A program made the translations under genes and the position numbers. Positions 17,559 to 26,888 of a DNA stretch of 64,000 bases are shown here, piece by piece. The notes below the pieces were generated by a model. That model was not told where the DNA came from. It searched no databases and saw only the letters and a program-made list of their open reading frames with translations. The stretch is from Paraburkholderia phenazinium (GTDB lineage Bacteria > Pseudomonadota > Gammaproteobacteria > Burkholderiales > Burkholderiaceae). The stretch spans positions 2,914,001-2,978,000 of the forward strand of contig NZ_FSRU01000001.1 of NCBI RefSeq assembly GCF_900142845.1. Reading direction: 5' to 3'. Within the stretch, counting starts at the first letter, position 1. Each line of letters starts with the position of its first letter.

Positions 17559-18287
17559 TCAGGCCACCGCATCCAGTTGAGCAGTGTCGCCCTCCAGATA
17601 CGCTGTCCGAACCGCTGGGTTGGCCAGCAGGTCTGCGCCGCTCCCTTCAAGCGCAATCTGCCCATGCTGGAGCACATACCCTCGATGCGCCACGCGCAAC
17701 GCATGATGGGCGTTCTGTTCCACAAGCAGAATCGTCATGCCGAGCTGCTCGTTCAACTCCTTGATGACCGAGAAAATCTTCTTGATGAAAAGCGGCGCCA
17801 GTCCGAGCGACGGCTCGTCGAGCAGCAGCAGTCTCGGTTGCGACATCAAGGCGCGTCCTATCGCGAGCATCTGCTGCTCGCCTCCTGACAGTGTGCCGGC
17901 ACGCTGCGAGACTCGGCTCCGCAGGATCGGGAACATCTCGTAGATCCGTTCGAGGTCACCCGCAGTCCGGCGATTGGCCGACGTATCGCCCATGAGGAGG
18001 TTCTCAAGCACCGTCATCCGCTGAAAGATGCGGCGCCCTTCCGGCACGACTGCAATATCGAGCTTGCCGATCGCATGTGACGGCAGGGTCGTAATATTCC
18101 GTCCGTCGAATTCGACCCTGCCGCCGCTAGCGCGGGGATAGCCGAAAATAGTATTCATCAGTGTGGATTTGCCTGCGCCGTTTGCGCCGATCAACGTGAC
18201 AATCTCCCCCGTGTTCACACCTAGGCTGACTCCGCGTAGTGCCTGGACGCTGCCATAGTGGGCACTGAGTTCGGTAATCTTAAGCAT
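17559..18287 (-). CDS. livF: Branched-chain-type amino-acid ABC transporter, ATP-binding protein LivF
   Basis: This 242-residue ATPase starts MLKITELSAHYGSVQALRG. Its Walker A is GANGAGKST, the ABC signature LSGGEQQ and the Walker B LLLLDEPSLGL. The H-loop position reads LLVEQN, the LivF hallmark. The start at 18287 overlaps the livG end by eight bases, which rules out the longer upstream frame. It couples ATP hydrolysis to uptake through LivHM. Confidence 0.93.
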   Translation of the reverse strand: MLKITELSAHYGSVQALRGVSLGVNTGEIVTLIGANGAGKSTLMNTIFGYPRASGGRVEFDGRNITTLPSHAIGKLDIAVVPEGRRIFQRMTVLENLLMGDTSANRRTAGDLERIYEMFPILRSRVSQRAGTLSGGEQQMLAIGRALMSQPRLLLLDEPSLGLAPLFIKKIFSVIKELNEQLGMTILLVEQNAHHALRVAHRGYVLQHGQIALEGSGADLLANPAVRTAYLEGDTAQLDAVA

Positions 18288-19131
18288 GAGCGGTTTTCTC
18301 CTGCGATGCGTCATCGTGTGAAGACGTCTCGTCGTCCTCTCCGAGGTATGCGCCGATAACCTCGGGATTTGCCTTGATCTCGGCAGGCAGCCCCTCTGCA
18401 ATCTTCTTCCCGTGATTGAGCACGACAATATGATCTGAAACCTTCATGACGACGCTCATATCGTGCTCAATCAGCAGAATGCCAATCCCCTGCTCCCTGG
18501 AGAGGGAGGTCAACAGCGCCGTGAGTTCCGCCGACTCACGCGGATTGAGGCCGGCGGCCGGTTCATCGAGGCAAAGCAGGATCGGTTCAGCGCACATCGC
18601 ACGCGCGATCTCGACACGACGCTGTACGCCATACGGCATGTCGCCCGCAGGTTTGTTGGCGATATCGCGAACGCTCAGGCGCTCTAGCCACGTCAAGGCC
18701 TGTTCTATCGCCTTGTCGTTGGCATGCCGAAACGACTTCGAATTCAGCGCGCCGGCAATCGAAAACCTCGACGCCTGCTGCAGGACATTGTGCTGGGCAA
18801 TCATCAGATTTTCGAGCACGGTCATACGCGGAAACAGCCGTATGTTCTGAAACGTCCTCACCACCTGACCGACCCGCGCGACATCCACGTTCCTCATCGC
18901 GTCGAGTCGAAGTTCGCCGCGCTGTGGATGTCGCAGTTTGACGGAGCCTTTCGTGGGTTTATAAAAACCGGTCAGGCAGTTAAAGAAGGTCGTCTTTCCG
19001 GCCCCGTTCGGCCCGATCACGGCTGTCACCTCGCCGGCACGCGCCGTCATGGACAGGTCTTCGATTGCATGAAGTCCGCCAAACTGCATGGTCAGGTTCT
19101 CAACGCTGAGCAACGAACTGGAACCGTTCAT
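18280..19131 (-). CDS. livG: Branched-chain-type amino-acid ABC transporter, ATP-binding protein LivG
   Basis: This 283-residue ATPase has Walker A GPNGAGKTT, a degenerate signature MPYGVQRRVEIARAM, Walker B LCLDEPAAGLNP and the H-loop LLIEHDMSVVM. The pattern DEPAAGLNPRE is typical of LivG. It overlaps livM by four bases (ATGA). A hydrophilic tail of about 18 residues after GAYLGED is longer than usual. It forms the nucleotide-binding pair with LivF. Confidence 0.93.
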   Translation of the reverse strand: MNGSSSLLSVENLTMQFGGLHAIEDLSMTARAGEVTAVIGPNGAGKTTFFNCLTGFYKPTKGSVKLRHPQRGELRLDAMRNVDVARVGQVVRTFQNIRLFPRMTVLENLMIAQHNVLQQASRFSIAGALNSKSFRHANDKAIEQALTWLERLSVRDIANKPAGDMPYGVQRRVEIARAMCAEPILLCLDEPAAGLNPRESAELTALLTSLSREQGIGILLIEHDMSVVMKVSDHIVVLNHGKKIAEGLPAEIKANPEVIGAYLGEDDETSSHDDASQEKTAHA

Positions 19132-20414
19132 GGATTCGCCTCCACGCCCGGAGCGCTGACCGTCGCACGTCGATGGCTGATCAGCCCGCCGGGGCGCACG
19201 ATCATGATAAAAACCATCGCAATACCGAAGAGCAGCATTCTGTACTCTGCAAAATCACGTCCCAGTTCAGGCAAGATCACGAGCAAGGCTGCCGCGAGCA
19301 CAACGCCCAACTGACTGCCCATGCCACCCAGCACGACGATCGCAAGAATCGTCGCCGACTCCGAAAATGTGAAACTCTCTGGAGAGATGAAGCCCTGCCG
19401 TGCCGCGAAGAACACGCCGGCGAATCCGGCCAGCATGGCACCGGTCGCGAAAGCCGACAGCTTCACGTTCGTCACATTGATGCCCATTGCTTTGCAGGCA
19501 ATCTCGTCTTCGCGCACCGCCTCCCACGCGCGCCCCACAGGCAAGCGTCTCAGCCTGGAGACAAGGAGGTTGGTCAGCAACGCGAGTGCCAGGATCAGGT
19601 AGTACAGAAAGACGATCCTCTGGGCAGGCGAGTAATCGAGGCCGAACACAGTTGCAAACGTCGGGCCGTCGCTGGACGTCTGCATCGGAAGCCCAAAAAA
19701 CGTTGGCTTGGGAATCGACGAAATGCCGTTCGGCCCGCCCGTCAGGCCACCCCAGTTCACCAGCAGCAGCCGGATAATCTCTCCGAACCCGAGCGTAACG
19801 ATCGCCAGATAGTCGCCTCTGAGTCTGAGCGTCGGATAGCCAAGCAGCATGCCGAATGCCGCGGCAAGACCGCCAGCAATCGGGAGCGACTCCCAGAAAC
19901 CCAAGCCAAAATGCGTCGAGAGCAGACCGTAGGTGTACGCCCCTACCGCGTAGAAGGCGACATAGCCAAGATCGAGCAGGCCTGCCAGACCGACGACGAC
20001 ATTCAGGCCCCAACCCAGCATCACGTATATGAGGACCGTCGTAGCCGTATCGACGACATAGCGGTTTCCTGCAAATAGTGCGGGCAACAGCACGGCGAAC
20101 GCCACGCATGCCGCTCCGATCCAAACCAGCGAGTCGTTCCGTGCGGTTTCAGACGCGGGCCTCGCGCGCACGCTTCGCTTTGAAAAAAAACTGAACCGTT
20201 GCAGCATCCACTGCAATATCAAACGTCCGGCAAAGGCGACCACAATGAAGGCTGCCAGAAGCCCCCATCGTGTTTCGACCTGTAGGCCGTTTGCTCCGTC
20301 TCGCGTGGTCAGTCCCAGCATCGGCAAACCCACGAGAGCGGCAACCAGCGCGGCGCCAAGCGCATCCCTGAGGCGAAACTGAATATCCATTCTTTGCATG
20401 GTTGTCGGGCTCAT
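19128..20414 (-). CDS. livM: Branched-chain-type amino-acid ABC transporter, permease LivM
   Basis: This 428-residue membrane protein has many hydrophobic segments and the LivM hallmark AIVTLGFGEIIRLLLVNW, with RAWEAVREDEIACKAMGINV as the cytoplasmic coupling loop. The N-terminal 130 residues form extra membrane segments, as in E. coli LivM. The start codon overlaps the livH stop by one base. With LivH it makes the channel in the inner membrane. Confidence 0.92.
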   Translation of the reverse strand: MSPTTMQRMDIQFRLRDALGAALVAALVGLPMLGLTTRDGANGLQVETRWGLLAAFIVVAFAGRLILQWMLQRFSFFSKRSVRARPASETARNDSLVWIGAACVAFAVLLPALFAGNRYVVDTATTVLIYVMLGWGLNVVVGLAGLLDLGYVAFYAVGAYTYGLLSTHFGLGFWESLPIAGGLAAAFGMLLGYPTLRLRGDYLAIVTLGFGEIIRLLLVNWGGLTGGPNGISSIPKPTFFGLPMQTSSDGPTFATVFGLDYSPAQRIVFLYYLILALALLTNLLVSRLRRLPVGRAWEAVREDEIACKAMGINVTNVKLSAFATGAMLAGFAGVFFAARQGFISPESFTFSESATILAIVVLGGMGSQLGVVLAAALLVILPELGRDFAEYRMLLFGIAMVFIMIVRPGGLISHRRATVSAPGVEANP

Positions 20415-21337
20415 CAGACTTTCTCCACCTCTGGCCGGCCAAGCAGGCCGGAAGGACGGAACATCAGAACAATGATCAGGATGACGAACGTGGCCACATC
20501 CTTGTATTCGGGAGACAGGTAAGCCGCCCAGAAGGCTTCGATCAAGCCGATGATCAGGCCGCCGAGCATCGCGCCGGGGATTGAGCCGATTCCGCCCAGA
20601 ACCGCTGCGGTAAAGGCCTTGATGCCGGCCTGAAAGCCAATTGAGAAGTCGATCACGCCGTAGTAGATTGTCACCATGACGCCGGCGACGGCAGCCAGCG
20701 CAGCGCCGATCATGAAGGTCAGGGCGATAATCCTGTCGACGTTATAGCCGAGGAACTGCATCATCCGCTGATCTTGCTCGCAGGCTCGCTGCTGCCTGCC
20801 GAAAGGCGTCCTGTTGATAAACAACGTGAACGCGGACATCAGCACGACGGTCACAATGACAATGAGCATCTGCACGTACGAGACGTACGGCCCCGGTCCG
20901 TGAAGTCCCTCACTGGAGAAAAGATTCACGCCGCCCATGACAAGCGGCGGGATCGACTTGACCCGCGCGCCCTGGGTAAGCTGAACCATGTTCTGTAAAA
21001 AGATGGAAATCCCGATCGACGAAATCAGCGGCGCGAGACGATTGGAGCCTCGAAGCGGCCGGTAGCCGACGCGTTCGACGGTCCAGCCGAATACGGACGT
21101 CAGTGCAATCGAGACGATCAAGGTAATGGCAATACTCACCACCACAGACGAGATCCCACCGCTCGCGATAAGCGTGAAGCAGGTCACGGCGATGAATGCA
21201 CTGACCATATAGATATCGCCGTGAGCGAAGTTGATCATGCCGATAATGCCGTAGACCATCGTATAGCCGATCGCGATCAGGCCGTAGACGGCGCCCAATG
21301 TCAGCCCATTAATCAGTTGTTGCAGTGCCTGGCTCAT
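20414..21337 (-). CDS. livH: Branched-chain-type amino-acid ABC transporter, permease LivH
   Basis: This 307-residue membrane protein starts MSQALQQLINGLTLGAVYGL. It carries MINFAHGDIYMVSAF and AACEQDQ-like RACEQDQRMMQFLGYNVDRII, the cytoplasmic loop that contacts the ATPases. GGIGSIPGAMLGGLIIGLIE is the conserved C-terminal LivH segment. The ATG follows GGAGAGGAC. It is the first permease gene, 86 bases after the binding protein gene. Confidence 0.93.
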   Translation of the reverse strand: MSQALQQLINGLTLGAVYGLIAIGYTMVYGIIGMINFAHGDIYMVSAFIAVTCFTLIASGGISSVVVSIAITLIVSIALTSVFGWTVERVGYRPLRGSNRLAPLISSIGISIFLQNMVQLTQGARVKSIPPLVMGGVNLFSSEGLHGPGPYVSYVQMLIVIVTVVLMSAFTLFINRTPFGRQQRACEQDQRMMQFLGYNVDRIIALTFMIGAALAAVAGVMVTIYYGVIDFSIGFQAGIKAFTAAVLGGIGSIPGAMLGGLIIGLIEAFWAAYLSPEYKDVATFVILIIVLMFRPSGLLGRPEVEKV

Positions 21338-21423
21338 GTCCTCTCCGGTGAATCTGCTTCAGAGGCGGTGCAGTGGACAGACGCACCGCCTCATTCCGTA
21401 TTACAAAGACTGGAAAGGACCGG

Positions 21424-22539
21424 TCACTTCACATAGTCATAGTTGTTGCCGTTCCAACGGTAGACCACATAGCCAGGGCTCTTGAGATCGCCTTTCGCAT
21501 CGAAGTCCACCTGGCCGACTACCGTATTGAAGGAGGCGTTGTGGAGCTGCTTCACGATCGCCGCATAGTCTGTGGAATTGGCCTTCCTCGCTGCCTCTGC
21601 GAAAACCTGCATCGCGGCATACGAGTACAGCATGTAGCCTTCCGGCTCGATCTTCTGCGCGCGGAAGGTCGCCACGACCTTTGCGGCTGCCTCACTCTTG
21701 CGCGGGTCGGGCGGGAAGGTGAACAGTACCTTGTTGATTTCCGGTCCCGCCGCAGTGACCAGTTCATTGTTCGTGAGCGTGTCGCCGCCCAGCACGGTAA
21801 GATTCAGCCCTGCCTGCGCCGCTTGCCGCAGAATCAGCGCGACTTCCTGGTAGTACCCGCCGTACGCAAGGATCTGAACGCCGTTCGCCTTCAGTTTGCT
21901 GACCAGGCCTGAATAGTCCTTTTCACCGGCTGTGATCGACTCACGCAGCACCACGGGCGTCTGCCTGGCTGCGAGATCCTTGGCGACCTCGTCGGCGAGA
22001 CCGCCGCCATATGCGGTCTTATCGTCGATGATTGCGATTTTCTTGCCCTTGAAATGCGCAGCGATATAGTCGGCGGCAACCTGTCCTTGCTGATCGTCCC
22101 TACCGGTAATGCGAAAGATGCCCTTGATGCCGCGTTCCGTGATTTTCGGGTTGGTGGACACGGTGACCTGCGGGATCTGCGCGTCGTTATAGACGTCTGA
22201 CGCCGGCAACGTGGAACTGGAACACCAGTGACCGTCGACGAACGCCACCTTCTGATTGACGAAACTGTTGGCAACCGAAACGGCCTGCTTTGGATCGCAC
22301 ACGTCGTCGCCAACGACCAGGTTGAGTGACTGCCCGAGCACACCACCCGACGCGTTGATGTCCTTCACCGCCTGTTCTGCGCCCTTGCGAAACTGATCAC
22401 CGCCCGAGGCGTACTCCCCCGTCATTGGGCCAGCCACGCCCACCAGAACACTTGCATCCGCAGCGGCCGAGCATGCCAACGCCAAGCCGCCCATGCTCAG
22501 TACCGCGCCCATTCCAACCAATCTTTTCCGGCCGTTCAT
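21424..22539 (-). CDS. Branched-chain-type ABC transporter substrate-binding protein
   Basis: This periplasmic protein of about 371 residues has the LivJ/LivK fold. A signal peptide (MNGRKRLVGMGAVLSMGGL) is followed by VLVGVAGPMTGEYASGGDQFRKGAE, the ligand-binding start of the family. Start MNGRK at 22539 is preferred because GGAG stands six bases before it. The ligand cannot be read from sequence: these proteins bind branched amino acids, other amino acids, aromatic acids or amides. It heads the livHMGF operon, opposite the CoA-dependent catabolic operon. Confidence 0.92.
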   Translation of the reverse strand: MNGRKRLVGMGAVLSMGGLALACSAAADASVLVGVAGPMTGEYASGGDQFRKGAEQAVKDINASGGVLGQSLNLVVGDDVCDPKQAVSVANSFVNQKVAFVDGHWCSSSTLPASDVYNDAQIPQVTVSTNPKITERGIKGIFRITGRDDQQGQVAADYIAAHFKGKKIAIIDDKTAYGGGLADEVAKDLAARQTPVVLRESITAGEKDYSGLVSKLKANGVQILAYGGYYQEVALILRQAAQAGLNLTVLGGDTLTNNELVTAAGPEINKVLFTFPPDPRKSEAAAKVVATFRAQKIEPEGYMLYSYAAMQVFAEAARKANSTDYAAIVKQLHNASFNTVVGQVDFDAKGDLKSPGYVVYRWNGNNYDYVK

Positions 22540-22927
22540 AACCATCTCCAAGAGCAGGCTTCGATGCGGGAACGAACAGGTCTCAGCTATCGTTCCCGGG
22601 TATTACCTCGCTGTCACTGCCGCGAGATAGATCGAAGGTTGCCGACACCAAAAACGGCGCGGAATTTGATTGTGCGAAAGCGTGGATTAGGTACAGGCTA
22701 ACGATGCGCAACGGCGGCATTCCGCTGCGGGAAATCGCACAGTTTGCCAGTCCGTCCGCCGGACGGCCGCGTAAACGACTAGGCGGAAACGGCGAGAAAA
22801 TCTGCGCATCCGCTCAGCCGAAGATTCGTGTTCTGGCTGACATCCTCGTGCGGCTGGCGCGCACTTAGGGGTGCTCATCCCCCTACGCGGTTGATTTCAC
22901 GAGTCGCGCCGAAGAGCCACTCAACGG
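22540..22927. other. Intergenic region upstream of the Liv operon, no gene seen
   Basis: It separates the Liv binding protein start from the end of a short-chain dehydrogenase gene on the same strand. It should hold the Liv promoter. No open frame with a recognisable product was found. Confidence 0.5.
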
Positions 22928-23827
22928 TCAGCCGTTGACTCTCGGCGAAAGCAGATCCTGCAGACCGATCGAGTGGTACATCTCGCGGCGCATCCGGTCC
23001 GCCACGCCGTTGACGATCTCTGCGCCGTCCTGCGACGGGTCCACATGCACGCGAAACGGCCGCTTGCCGAACGGCAGGTCCACCACGCGAACGATCTCCG
23101 CTGCGACCTCCGCCGGATCCGCATCCGCGGGCTCCAGACTCGCCAGCCCCTTCAGCGCCTGGTCGGTCACGCCGGCATACGGGCCGCTTTCATATTCGGC
23201 GGCGATGTCGGCGTCCGCCGGCTTGCCTGAATGCGCAAAGTGATTCGTACCTTTGGTGAAGGCGCCCGGCACCATGATCGTGCTCTCGATGCCCCAGCGC
23301 GCCAGCTCGGTCGAGTACGACACGGCGAGCGCATCCATGGCCGCCTTCGCCGCGAAATACGGCGCGAGGAACGGCGGCGTGCCGCCGCGCGTGGACGACG
23401 AACCGACCCACACCAGCAACCCCCTGCCCTGCTTGCGCAGGAACGGCAGCGCGGCGCGGTTCACGCGCTGCGCACCGAGCACGTTGACGTCGTACTGCTG
23501 GATCATCTGTTCGGGCGTAAACGCCTCGGCCGGCCCGAACACCATGTGACCGGCGTTGTGCACGATCACATCGAGACGGCCGGCGTCCTTCAGGATGTGC
23601 GCAATGCCCGCGGCCACCGATGCATCGGACTGCACGTCCAGTTCGACCGTGCGCAGATCGAGCGACTTTTCCTGCGACCACTGCGCGATTTCCGCGACGC
23701 GAGGCGCGTTGCGGCCCTGCGTTTCGCGCATCGACGCGTAGACGGTATGGCCCGCTTCGGCCAGCGCACGAGCCGTCATCAAACCAAATCCGGATGATGC
23801 GCCAGTCACGAGAATGCTATAAGTCAT
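22928..23827 (-). CDS. Short-chain dehydrogenase/reductase
   Basis: This 299-residue SDR has the cofactor motif TGASSGFG at residues 8-15, NAGHM for the fold, the catalytic serine in VGSSSTRGG and YFAAK as the YxxxK pair. The long C-terminal region after residue 200 fits classical SDRs of the carbonyl-reductase type common in Burkholderia. It is the last gene of a three-gene minus-strand set with the lipoprotein and a second SDR. The substrate is unknown. Confidence 0.88.
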   Translation of the reverse strand: MTYSILVTGASSGFGLMTARALAEAGHTVYASMRETQGRNAPRVAEIAQWSQEKSLDLRTVELDVQSDASVAAGIAHILKDAGRLDVIVHNAGHMVFGPAEAFTPEQMIQQYDVNVLGAQRVNRAALPFLRKQGRGLLVWVGSSSTRGGTPPFLAPYFAAKAAMDALAVSYSTELARWGIESTIMVPGAFTKGTNHFAHSGKPADADIAAEYESGPYAGVTDQALKGLASLEPADADPAEVAAEIVRVVDLPFGKRPFRVHVDPSQDGAEIVNGVADRMRREMYHSIGLQDLLSPRVNG

Positions 23828-23851
23828 GAGATATCTCCTGTTGTCCTATGA

Positions 23852-24481
23852 TTAACGCCCGGCTACGGGCTGCGAAGGCTGACTCAGCTCGCCTCGGCCT
23901 GCGCCGGAACGATCGCCGAAAATCGACCGGTAGTAATCCATCCCGCTATCCAGATGGGTGTGGAAGCCAAACTTTTCGTCCAGCATTGCCAGCATGTCGG
24001 CACGCTCGACGCGCATCACATAGCTGTGCTCGTTCGTCACGAGCACGCACGGCTCGCCTTGCGCCTCGGCGGCGCTGAACCACTTGCCCGGATCGGCATG
24101 ACCACTCCGAAACGTGCGTCCGGCATGCTCGACCTGCCAACCGCCGTCGAGCAGGATCCAGTACGGCGCATCCGGTTCGACACCGTGATCGCACGTGGCG
24201 ATCACGGCACCGGCGTCCGCTTCCCACTCGCGTGAGTGGTCGATCACCCACTGCAGCTGCGCCGTCGACAGCGCAGTGAAGAACGGCGTATGCCGCAGCA
24301 GGTGCAAATACGTCACTGAGGCTCTCATCGTCATCTTCTGTGCGGCGTCCGGCTCGCGCTTTGCGCCGCATGAGGCCAATCCCAATACGGCGATCAGCGT
24401 CAGGAGGGAGGTCGAGAGGCGCCGGCGCCAACGCGCCGCGCCGCTCGAAGCCTGAGGGGACACCATGTCAGGTTCCGCCAT
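23852..24481 (-). CDS. Predicted lipoprotein resembling a cyclic-nucleotide-binding (Crp-like) domain
   Basis: This protein has 209 residues, starting MAEPDMVSPQ (MVSPQ at 24466 is also possible). A hydrophobic stretch ending in the lipobox LASC (about residues 35-38) predicts a lipid-anchored envelope protein. Next comes LLRHTPFFTALSTAQLQWVI, then WEADAGAVIATCDHG and VERADMLAMLDEKF. This order resembles the start, glycine turn and end of a cNMP-binding beta roll, as in Crp-like sensors. The similarity is by eye and weak. No DNA-binding or enzymatic part follows. It is placed between two SDR genes with short gaps, so it is probably co-transcribed. Confidence 0.6.
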   Translation of the reverse strand: MAEPDMVSPQASSGAARWRRRLSTSLLTLIAVLGLASCGAKREPDAAQKMTMRASVTYLHLLRHTPFFTALSTAQLQWVIDHSREWEADAGAVIATCDHGVEPDAPYWILLDGGWQVEHAGRTFRSGHADPGKWFSAAEAQGEPCVLVTNEHSYVMRVERADMLAMLDEKFGFHTHLDSGMDYYRSIFGDRSGAGRGELSQPSQPVAGR

Positions 24482-24496
24482 CGGTTTGCCGGTACG

Positions 24497-25240
24497 TCAG
24501 GCAAGGCCGCCGTTGGCGCGCAGCACCTGGCCGTTCACCCAGGCACCGTCCTTTCCAGCCAGGAAGGCCACGACGCCCGAGATGTCGTCCGGCTGACCCA
24601 GGCGCTCCAGCGGCGGCATCTTCGAGAACTGCGCGATCTGCTCTTCGGTCTTGCCGTTCAGGAACAGCTCCGTTGCAACCGGGCCCGGCGCCACGCAGTT
24701 CACCGTGATGCGGCGGCCGCGCAGTTCCTTCGCGAACACGCGTGAGAACGCTTCGACGGCCGCCTTCGTGCCGTTATAAACCGAGTAGCCCGGCAGGTTC
24801 AGCGCCAGTGTCGTGCTCGACAGGTTGATGATCCGGCCGCCGTCGTTCAGACGCGTCGCCGCTTCGCGCAGCGTGTTGAACACACCGCCGACGTTGATCG
24901 CGAACGTCTGGGCAAACAGCTCGTCGCTCGATTGCGCGAGCGGCGCGGTCTTCAGGATGCCGGCGTTGTTGACCAGCACGTCGACCTTGCCGAGTTGCTG
25001 CTCGACCGTCTCGAACAGACGGCGCACGTCCTCGACCTTCGACACGTCGCCCTGCACCGCGATGGCCTTGCCGCCGGCCTGGGTCAGTTCGGCCACGAGC
25101 TTGTCGGCTTCTGCCGGGCTCGATGCGTAGTTCACTGCAACCGCAAAACCGTCCTTGACGAGACGCCGGGCGATGGTGGCACCGATACCGCGCGAAGCGC
25201 CGGTGACGATTGCGACGGCGGATTGATTTGCTGCACTCAT
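24497..25240 (-). CDS. Short-chain dehydrogenase/reductase (FabG-like)
   Basis: This 247-residue SDR of classical type has TGASRGIG at about residues 13-20, NNAGI, the catalytic serine in INLSST and YNGTKAAVEAF as YxxxK, then NCVAPGPVATELF. It is likely NADP-dependent. It is the first gene of the minus-strand set and is divergent from a LysR gene 123 bases away, which probably regulates it. That layout is common in Burkholderia for stress or aldehyde-detoxifying SDRs. Confidence 0.9.
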   Translation of the reverse strand: MSAANQSAVAIVTGASRGIGATIARRLVKDGFAVAVNYASSPAEADKLVAELTQAGGKAIAVQGDVSKVEDVRRLFETVEQQLGKVDVLVNNAGILKTAPLAQSSDELFAQTFAINVGGVFNTLREAATRLNDGGRIINLSSTTLALNLPGYSVYNGTKAAVEAFSRVFAKELRGRRITVNCVAPGPVATELFLNGKTEEQIAQFSKMPPLERLGQPDDISGVVAFLAGKDGAWVNGQVLRANGGLA

Positions 25241-25363
25241 TGAAATTCTCCTGTTCAGGTGGATACCTGGACAGGATAATGACTGACATCACGGCGAAGA
25301 TAATTCGCCATGTTTTTCCATCAGTATTCCATTTACTTTAACTATTGAGCGGATCATCCCGTC

Positions 25364-26287
25364 ATGGACCGTTTCCAGGAAATGCAGGCGTTCGTTCGTA
25401 CCGCCGAACGCAGCAGCTTCTCGCAGGCCGCCGACGACCTCAACATTCCACGTGCAACGATCACCAACCTGATCAAGCGGCTGGAACTGCGGATCGGCAC
25501 CCGGCTGCTCGAACGCACCACGCGCACGGTACACCTCACTCACGATGGCGAGGCCTACTACCACCGGTGCGTGCGTCTGCTCGCCGATATCGAGGAGGCC
25601 GAAGGCACCTTCCGCAACGCATCGCCCAAGGGACTGCTTGTCGTGAACCTGCAGGGCACGCTGGCGCGGCACTTCGTGATCCCCGCCCTGCCCGACTTCC
25701 TGTCGAGCTATCCGGAACTGCGGCTGCACATCGGCGAGAACGACCGGCTGGTCGATCTCGTGCGGGAGGGCGTCGATTGCGTGTTGCGCGCAGGCACCCT
25801 GCGCGATTCGTCTCTGATCGGACGGCAGATCGCGTCCATGGAGCAGGTCACTGTTGCGAGCCCGGCTTACCTCGCACGCTTCGGCGAGCCGGCCAGCCTC
25901 GAGGACCTGTCCGAACATTTTGCGGTGGACTACGTGTCGAGCGCGACGGGCAAAGCGGTCCCGCTCACTTTTCTTGTCGACGGCATAGAGACTGATCTGG
26001 TGATGCGCTCGACCATCTCGGTGACAGGCGCCGACCTGTACACGGGATCGGCCATCGCCGGCGCCGGGGTGATTCAGGTGCCGCGCTACCGGATTGCGGC
26101 TGATATCGCCGACGCACGGCTCAAGGTGATTTTGCCGGGGTTTCCGCCGCCGCCGATGCCCGTGTCCGTGCTGTACCTTCACAACCGGCAGTTGTCGCCA
26201 CGGGTGCGGATTTTTACTCAGTGGCTTGAAGAGATATTCAGGGGGGTGCCGTATCAGACTGGTGTGAAGCGGAGCGGTAAGACTTAG
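25364..26287 (+). CDS. LysR-family transcriptional regulator
   Basis: This 307-residue protein starts MDRFQEMQAFVRTAERSSFSQAADDL, a helix-turn-helix of the group that includes AaeR/DmlR-like regulators. The effector domain spans about residues 90-290. It is divergently transcribed from the SDR gene and is the expected regulator of it. No clear T-N11-A box was picked out by eye. Confidence 0.92.
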   Translation: MDRFQEMQAFVRTAERSSFSQAADDLNIPRATITNLIKRLELRIGTRLLERTTRTVHLTHDGEAYYHRCVRLLADIEEAEGTFRNASPKGLLVVNLQGTLARHFVIPALPDFLSSYPELRLHIGENDRLVDLVREGVDCVLRAGTLRDSSLIGRQIASMEQVTVASPAYLARFGEPASLEDLSEHFAVDYVSSATGKAVPLTFLVDGIETDLVMRSTISVTGADLYTGSAIAGAGVIQVPRYRIAADIADARLKVILPGFPPPPMPVSVLYLHNRQLSPRVRIFTQWLEEIFRGVPYQTGVKRSGKT

Positions 26288-26519
26288 CGTGAAAGAACCC
26301 CGGAATCTCTCGTCCCCTTCAGGAAAGCCGATCGTAGCCGAGCATCTGGTTCACGTACCGAGACCGGCGTCCTTTCACTTTCATCTTTTCCCCTACAACG
26401 GTCTCATCTTGCTCTGCAATAGCGAAGCATCATACTCTCGTCGGAAGTCGGCGCTTCTTCGCGCTAACCGTGGGCTTCTCTGCGTCAATTTGCGAAATCG
26501 TAAAAATAACGAGGAAAGG

Positions 26520-26888
26520 ATGCGACCGTCATTGAATCGGATAGTGCTGTATGCGAAAGACGTGCAGGCAACCTGTGCCTTCTACGAGCGACACTTCGAA
26601 TTTGAGTGCGAGTTCGACGCCAATGGTCGCATAGCAGAGTTGGTCTCGCCGCATGGCGGCGCCATCATCATGGTTCATCAAGCCGGAAAGGGATTGAAGG
26701 CGGGGCAAGCGTCGGTAAAGCTGGTTTTCGACGTGGAAGACGTCGAGGGCTTTAAGACGCATTGTGCGAAGCAGGGACTTGAGTTCGGCACATCTCACCA
26801 AGCAGATGGATATAGTTTCGCAAACGCAAAAGACCCAGCAGGTAACCCGATATCCATTTCGAGCCGAAGGTTCGCCATCGGCCGATAG
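26520..26888 (+). CDS. VOC (glyoxalase-like) family protein
   Basis: This 122-residue protein is a single VOC module pair: LNRIVLYAKDVQATCAFYERHF, then KLVFDVEDVEGFKTHC and ANAKDPAGNPISIS, the usual closing segment. The ATG at 26520 directly follows GAGGAAAGG. The ligand is unknown. Such small proteins can be lyases, dioxygenases or antibiotic-binding proteins. Base composition is somewhat lower in GC than the LysR gene before it, and it marks the start of the accessory region. Confidence 0.8.
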   Translation: MRPSLNRIVLYAKDVQATCAFYERHFEFECEFDANGRIAELVSPHGGAIIMVHQAGKGLKAGQASVKLVFDVEDVEGFKTHCAKQGLEFGTSHQADGYSFANAKDPAGNPISISSRRFAIGR

